Assembly: GCA_973895155.1 (NCBI GenBank)
Contig: OZ316894.1
Span: 9,610,001 to 9,674,000, forward strand
DNA from: Marsupella aquatica
Lineage: Eukaryota > Marchantiophyta
Direction of reading: 5' to 3'
Length of the DNA stretch: 64,000 bases
A model generated the notes under the pieces. It saw only the letters and a program-made list of their open reading frames with translations. It made no database searches and was not told the origin of the DNA. The position numbers were made by a program, and so were the translations under genes. The number at the start of each line of letters is the position of its first letter. The first letter of the stretch is position 1. Shown in pieces: positions 58,061 to 64,000 of this stretch.

Positions 58061-59306
58061 ATTTGCAATGTGCACTTATCATTTTCCATTTCATGTGTTT
58101 ATCCATAAGTGCAAAACATCCGTTGTCAACAAGATTTTCTTTGTTAATATGTGCATATATGGACAGTTTTTCAAAAATGAAGATTTTGCACTGAAACACA
58201 TGGGATTCTCTTGTCTTTGGATAAGTGCACCCAAGCATTTGTATTTCAGAAACTCTTTACTATACTGTGCATTTAATGAGGGTTGCACTTATCTGGTGTT
58301 CGAGTTTTTCTCGAGGATTTTGAGATCGAATGTTGCATGTTTAAGTCACTCATGTGTGTCTCTTGAAATCTCACTTGTCGCTTTGGCTCATTCTTTGATT
58401 GCGATCAGCTTCTCAGGCTCATTCTTGGACAAGCACAACATTCCAGATTTAGTATTCAGAAAATGCTATCAGATCTAGACCCCACAATGATGATTCGTTT
58501 CTTTCACTGGATGCCATCTCCCGTACGTTCACAACCAAAGCCAAGATGTTCTTCCTCCATGGCATTTGCTTCTATCTTCTCCAATTTGATACGACTGTAT
58601 CAAATGGCTCTTATTGGAATCTTCATTGAATCAGCAAACGACCAATTCAACATCCATGTTTGGTCTCTTGTAATGCCTGTACTTCACTCGATCGTGTGTA
58701 ACGGGCATTTCCTTTCATTCTTTATGGCTCGCAAATTGACCAACAAGAAACTGTCAGCGGTTGAGAAACATTGTGAAATTCAGGGGAAGAGAAGGCGCCT
58801 GCGTTCGTCCCTTATGAGGTTAGGGTTTTGAAAATTTTTCTTATGATCCCGATTGGGTCCTGATTTGCTCTCGATCCACCCGGCTTCAACTCATCGCCTC
58901 GAGTGATTTAGGTTGATCTGGCCTGGTTGGGTAGAAGGAAGCAGCGCGGCTGAACTCGATCTCTCTTGCCTCAGCCATAGCTTTCCACTTGACTCAAATC
59001 ATTGCCTTGAATACTGCTTTCCCACACGATCTTCAGAATCACCCTTCAAAACAAAATTTCTTTTGATCATATCACAGCCTTCATAAGCTTGCTCTCGGCG
59101 CGACCACAATGCTACATCCTGTCGTTGCTTCAACGTGACTCATGTTCTCTTGGTGGTTCAAACTACTAGCCTTCTCACTCCCAATTCAATTCTCCTCCAT
59201 AACTTGGAAATCCTTAAGAGAACACATTCATTCATCATAGCCATAGGGAAATTCCTAAAAAAAATTCATGATCAAGCTTAGCTGGTCTAGAGTAGTGCTG
59301 ATAACG

Positions 59307-59448
59307 TGTTGAGGAATGATGCGGGAAATGATAATGAGATTCTTCTCTATAGAATGAATGGGTGCATTTCTATATATAGTCTCCGTCCGAGTTATCCTAT
59401 ACGGTAACTATGGTTAAGGTAACCATGGAGTCTAGTTAGGGTATAACA
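59307..59448 (-). repeat. LTR, right copy (5' LTR by sense strand)
   Basis: Matches the left LTR at 138 of 142 positions by my count and is followed by GGTTT, the target duplication. Confidence 0.9.
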
Positions 59449-59453
59449 GGTTT

Positions 59454-61482
59454 TTTATACTTAATACTTCCAATATGGTGCCCCATAATTTACACGAATA
59501 TGAACACAAACATGACAAGAAACCTCATCATACTCTTGCTCATGTGACCTCACTATCACCATCCTCCTTGCTAATGTGACTCTATCACCATACTCCTTTG
59601 GTGATGTGAACTCTCTATCACCATCCTCCTTGCTAATGTGAGGCATCCTAGTGTCAGGTAATTTGCAAATGGACCCCTAATGGGAGTCTGTAAAGAATAC
59701 CTACAATATTTCGAGAAACACGAAATATGAACTACCCGCCCCTCCTTTTCCTGCCCTTGTCCGTAACATAACATTTAGCGTTGCACTTCAAAGAATGTTG
59801 GCTGGGAGGAGAGTGTTCATTGAGGAGACGAGAACAAGACCTTTGTGAGTGCAGAGGTAAGTGACGACATTTTCTAGTGTCGATCCAAAGTTGGAAGGTC
59901 CGTAACATAACATTTGACGTTGCACTTCAAAGAATGTTGGCTGGGAGGAGAGTGTTCATTGAGGAGATGAGAACAATATTTTTGTGAGTTCAGAAGTGAA
60001 GACATTTTCAAGTGTCGATCAAAAGTTGAAACAAAAGAACAGCCTGCTGTCATGAAAGGAATACTGGAAATGGAGACCCTGGAAGACACTTTGTAGTAAT
60101 GAAGGGCTGGGCGATTTGTCAACGGTCCGCTAGCTCTGCGGCGGACGAAGAATCTAGGGAGATGTTGTATTTCGTGTACGTTTAACGTTGTTTCGGAAGC
60201 TTTAGCTTGGCTAAGAGGGTGACACTAGTTTTCAATCGCTTCTGCAGAGTGGAGTTCCAATGTTCGCAAAGCTCATACGTTTCTGCCTCTGCTGGTTTCT
60301 TTCTGGAAATCGCAAGTCATTGAAGGAAACATCACACCTGAATGAACTAGGTGATAGTTTCTGAACAAGTACTACGCATTCCATTCAAGTTCGTATGCAC
60401 CGGATCATGTCCAAGATCAGTATAGTATCAGGGTAATTATCATGACAATTCTATTTCAATTCCCCACAGGATTCTAGGTTGAAGTATCTGAAAGATGCTG
60501 ACAACTATTTATGATCAATGCCATTATCATGACAATTTTATTTCAACAGATAGTTCAAAGTTGAACTATGTAGACGACGCTAACACAACTACTTATGCTC
60601 TCAAAAACTCATGACTTAACAAAGATTTCTTATGTAGGGCTCGTCTATCATCCAAATGTTATATCATGCAATCTATATTCTGTAATGTCATCATAACAGA
60701 TCCTGTATGCTTCCAACTAAACTCACGATGAAGTAAGTGCCAATATGATCAAACTAATGTGATTGAATAGCAGGGATCCGAATGACTGTGGTCTGCCTCG
60801 TTGACAAGTCAAGAATATCCGATGTAGATCACATGTCGATACAATTCTTGAAAGCGCTGATGCCTGGACGAAGAAGTTAGGTCCCGCCGTTAAAATATTG
60901 TGTTGGAACATCCGAAACGAAATCAAGCTATCGCCGGTTAGCTAGGACGCCATTCACTCGAAGAGGTTGAATCACTCTGTTTGATGCATAACCAGTGCTG
61001 AGCGCAATTGGAGTTGGCCGAGTGTGAATCATCCGGAATAGATTCGTAAAACTAACTTTGACCCCTCAACCGGAATAGATTCGTAGAACTAACTTTGACC
61101 CCTCATCCGGAATAGATTCGTAAAACTAACTTTGACCCCTCTAACCAGTCCTCTGCTGTTCAATCGTATTTCCACACTGGGAAGATCAACGAGACCTCAG
61201 TCGTGCAAATTGAAGCTGTGCCCGTCTAATCATAGAACTGGTCTAGGGTCCTGGAGACTTTGGAGTGAAGACTGAGCAAGGGTCTAACGTTCTTGGTAAT
61301 GGGCACCTCTAATGAGAAAATGTACCCTCGGGACATTGCCAAGACCATAGCGATTTACCCTCACTCCCCTATCACGAACAGGGAGTAATATATCTAAATG
61401 GAAGATTTCTAGCGTACATGCTGAGCAGAATTACAACTGCTGGTGAATGGTGAGGGCTTGGCTCTACTTATAGTAGAGAATC
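59454..61482. other. Intergenic with small tandem repeats
   Basis: No gene recognised. A duplication (CCGTAACATAACATTT, TTGCACTTCAAAGAATGTTG, GGAGAGTGTTCATTGAGGAG) occurs at about 59760-59850 and 59898-59985. A 44-bp unit (CCGGAATAGATTCGTA-AACT, AACTTTGACCCCTC) occurs three times at 61031-61141. Confidence 0.6.
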
Positions 61483-62022
61483 TCAACCGGATTGATAATC
61501 TTGACTATCCGGTGGAATTTGATTTAGAGCTTGAGCACGACCCCTGCTGGACCCATCCGATGATTCTTCCGACGTTTTATCTCCACTTGCCGAAATGTCA
61601 CGTTCGGTGTCATATCCCGGTTCAGGCTGTTGAGCTCCCGTAGGTGGTGATTGCGCTGCTGATCGACCGGACCCGACGGCTCCGAGGTCAACCCCATCCG
61701 CAGTAGCCTTCTCCTGCAGCAACTGCATGTGTGCCGTGGCTCGAATCCTCTCCTGCTTGTCCGCAATCTCGTTCTTCTGCTCGATGGTTTTCGCCGTGGC
61801 TTCCTCTTTCGCTCCCTTGTTGAACGGGTGCGTTATGATGTGAGCGGCTCCTTTCATCCCGGCCAGAGTCGTGTCCAGCTTCTCTTTCGCGCCGGAGGTT
61901 AGGAACGCCAAATTCTCCTTAGCCGAAGCTTTCTTGATGTTCACGCCCGCAGCTCCTTGCGTCTCTGCTTGGGGCTGCTGCTCCGTGGGCGGATGTTGCT
62001 GCTGCTGCTGTTGGGCAGCCAT
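61483..62022 (-). CDS. LEA group 1 (LEA_1 family) protein
   Basis: A single-exon gene for 179 residues, hydrophilic and Ala/Glu/Lys/Gln-rich. The conserved LEA_1-type start follows a Gln-run: KKASAKENLAFLTSGAKEKL at residues 29-48, then a His-Pro-Phe-Asn-Lys segment, ATAKTIEQKNEIADKQERI and an MQLLQEK stretch. These match the helical N-terminal core of group-1 (D-113 type) LEA proteins, which are disordered in water and protect membranes and proteins during drying. The Ser/Gly/Gln-rich tail (from about 115) is variable in the family. Desiccation or ABA induction is expected from the family; no element could be checked here. Confidence 0.85.
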   Translation of the reverse strand: MAAQQQQQQHPPTEQQPQAETQGAAGVNIKKASAKENLAFLTSGAKEKLDTTLAGMKGAAHIITHPFNKGAKEEATAKTIEQKNEIADKQERIRATAHMQLLQEKATADGVDLGAVGSGRSAAQSPPTGAQQPEPGYDTERDISASGDKTSEESSDGSSRGRAQALNQIPPDSQDYQSG

Positions 62023-64000
62023 CTTGGCAATAAGTCGTCGAGCTTGAAACGATCACGGGAATGAGAGCAGCAGTAGTCGCGGTGAGTTCCTGGGATTGGA
62101 GCGCAGTGCCGCAGCGCTTGAAGACCAGGTCCCAGCGAGGTGTGGAGACGAGGGTGAGGAGGAGGGACCAGATTGACGACCAGACGAGGGATTCAGAGGC
62201 GCAGATGGTGAAGAATGCGATGGAGATGGCGAGCGAAACGCAGCACAAAGCGCAGAGCGTGCTCTGCTCTTTGGTTATCGCCACTTTGACGAGTAGATTG
62301 ATGGGCCGAAAGAGCAATTCAGCGACGGAGCAATTGGCGATGGAGCAATTGCATATCTACACGATGTCACGAAGAATTTCTATCGTTTCAGTCTGAGGAA
62401 GTTTTCTCTCGAGCTTCGACGACCAAAAGCGCGGGACTGGCCGAGCCACCTGGCGCTGTCCACGTGGCACAGGAGGGCCAATGCATGCAGGCCGCGTGGT
62501 AGGAACTCGACGTGTCTTGCTCCGAGTGTCTCTCGCCAAGTGGCAAATGTGTGCCACCTGGCTGAGTGGGTTCGACTTTCCGTTTTCCTTCTCGAGAGTA
62601 AGTTTTGGAGCTTGGGTGCTCTTTTTCTCACCACGGTTTTTAGACCAAGTTCAATAAAATGTATACTATTAGTGACAAAATGAACATGCCTTACGAGTGC
62701 CTTCTGATGTGCTGACATTGCAAAATTGTTTTGTGATCATTGAATTTAGATTTACTTTTTGGGACGTTGCATTTACTTTTTGAGACTTTAGAAACAAATA
62801 TTCTCATTTGTGTGAAAGTGAAGCCCCTTGTATGTTGTAGTTTGGACGGAATTCAAAATGCTTTTTCAAGGAAAAGCAGGAAAGTGAAGCCCCTGGTCAC
62901 AACTCAGTGCTCCCCTATATCACATTTTGGTGGGTCCATGGGTATTTTGGGCTTATAACTTGATGATGATGAGTTTTAAAATAATTTTTATTTTTCATCA
63001 GCAAGGCAATTAGAGGAGGAGGAGAAATAAAACAGCACAACCCTAATATTTCATATTGACACAATGAAAATTAATCTAATAAAATTACCACTATAAAATA
63101 AATAAATCATTTTCAATTAGTTTATTCTTGGTGGGCAATAGGCACACTCTTACGCTCTTCCCCATGCTTGATCTTTCAACTTCTTCTTTTTTGAGAATAG
63201 GCACAGGTTACTTTATCAATGCTGTTTTTCATCCTCATCCTCCTCCAGTCTTTGTCCACTAGCTTTTTGGGTCGAATGTGAACATAAAATGCTCTTGCTC
63301 TTGCACTTGCTCACCTTGCTTTTCTCTTGCTTGTGCTCATCTTCCACTTGCACTTGCTTCTGTTTGCTACCCTGTAACACCTTCTTCGTCCCCCTTGGTT
63401 TTGGGATTGAATTGGGAACAAACGTCTCCCTTTTCTTTGAGTTCCTTTTCTCCCTCTTGTTTGCTGCCCTCCTCCCTGGTGGCTGGATGGGGATAGAAGC
63501 AACCTTCTTTTTCAACTGGTGTTCTTTCTCTCTATGTCCACAAAGCAATGATTTGTTCAAAAAAGGTTTTGGCACTTAGCAATCACCAGAGTCTCCCATA
63601 TCTGTCCCACCTTGTATCACTGACCTTCTCACAACCTTTTATAGTCCTGGGCTGATACAATTGTGCCTTCTCCTACAGTAACTTTCTTTTGAGACCTTCT
63701 TTAATGCTAGATACATTTTCTTTTGAGACCTTCTTTGATGCTAGATAAACTTCTTTTTGAGTAATTGCTTGGCTCTTCGTTCTAACCTGCACAACCAATT
63801 CAAATGTTTAACAAGGAGTTGATCGATTATATCTCTAATATGATTGTTTCCAATGATCATTAGAAACATTAGAAACCATTGAGGAGGGCTTAGAGCTTAT
63901 TGTACGCCAGTCCAATGATCCTTATAAAATGCAAAAGTCTCCTCAAATGGGTGAATTCAATGACCACTGAGTGGGATTTATGTATCAAAATTATCCTTAC
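62023..64000. other. Intergenic to window end, one doubtful open frame
   Basis: The left part is upstream of the LEA gene. At 63216-63575 a Lys/Gln-rich frame on the minus strand (119 codons) overlaps a similar frame on the plus strand; its base composition is simple and no family is recognised. Two near-identical words CTTTTGAGACCTTCTTT occur at 63687 and 63720. Confidence 0.4.

Larger units (their letters stand above)
55833..59448 (-). mobile_element. Non-autonomous LTR retrotransposon (TRIM/LARD-like)
   Basis: Two 142-bp LTRs flank 3.3 kb. A 5-bp duplication GGTTT bounds it (55828-55832 and 59449-59453). The minus strand is the sense strand. Just inside the right LTR is a primer-site-like CGTTATCAGCAC, and just inside the left LTR, on the minus strand, a purine tract CCAAGGGGGAG. 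This arrangement recalls plant Ty1/copia elements. I see no protease, reverse transcriptase or integrase, so movement would need a partner. LTRs differ at 4 of 142 positions by my count, so insertion is fairly recent. The interior contains a TGTAAA-rich minisatellite. Confidence 0.85.

Noticed and set aside
63216-63575. Lys/Gln-rich 119-codon frame
   Set aside because: Overlaps an equally long frame on the other strand in low-complexity sequence; not supported enough to call.
1-64000. CRISPR arrays, rRNA genes or bacterial operons
   Set aside because: Tandem repeats here are minisatellites without spacers of uniform size, no rRNA text is seen, and all genes are eukaryotic with introns or solitary promoters.

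Overview
This is nuclear DNA of a land plant. The evidence is plant-type spliced genes: an IQM calmodulin-binding protein, red chlorophyll catabolite reductase, the proteasome ATPase RPT2, a CYP23-type cyclophilin, a maspardin, a group-1 LEA protein and a PDF1-like secreted protein. There is also a eukaryotic tRNA-Gly(GCC) and plant-type hAT and copia-like transposons. Gene density is low and introns are short. A bryophyte or other non-seed plant seems most likely, but that is inference and I do not name a species. Exon borders were placed by eye, using GT/AG sites, reading phase and family alignment recalled from knowledge.
Layout. 0-1.5 kb: a frame-broken kelch-like gene copy. 2.5-6.1 kb: IQM gene (-). 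6.1-14 kb: no convincing gene; minisatellites, a tRNA-like remnant and dispersed repeats. 14.1-17 kb: a divergent pair, a PDF1-like secreted repeat protein (-) and an SMP-30/gluconolactonase-like secreted protein (+). 18.06-29.61 kb: one large hAT-type transposon. 31.7-33.2 kb: RCCR (-). 35.4-38.2 kb: RPT2 (-). 38.7-42.4 kb: repeat-rich. 42.6-45.4 kb: plastid GIY-YIG-like protein (+). 47.4-48.2 kb: maspardin (+). 50.6-53.5 kb: CYP23 (-). 54.5 kb: tRNA-Gly (-). 55.8-59.4 kb: non-autonomous LTR retrotransposon with 142-bp LTRs. 61.5-62.0 kb: LEA protein (-).
The most unusual object is the 11,557-bp hAT element. An 8-bp target duplication (CCTGAATG) directly abuts CCCGGTTT ends. It carries a DUF659/hAT transposase plus two further intact genes: a RING-type putative ubiquitin ligase and an apparently active protein kinase. 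Long GC-rich, strand-asymmetric tracts form its ends. Inside each end lie three long hairpins, six in all. They share a conserved core but have unrelated arms, and the pairing shows compensatory changes. The hairpins point inward at both ends, so transcripts started near either end (transposase on the left, kinase on the right) would carry three of them in the same sense. Between the convergent genes lie more palindromes, including a 91-bp-arm inverted duplication of a coding-like fragment that would give long double-stranded RNA. Transposase, kinase, RING protein and hairpins look like one mobile system that I do not recognise.
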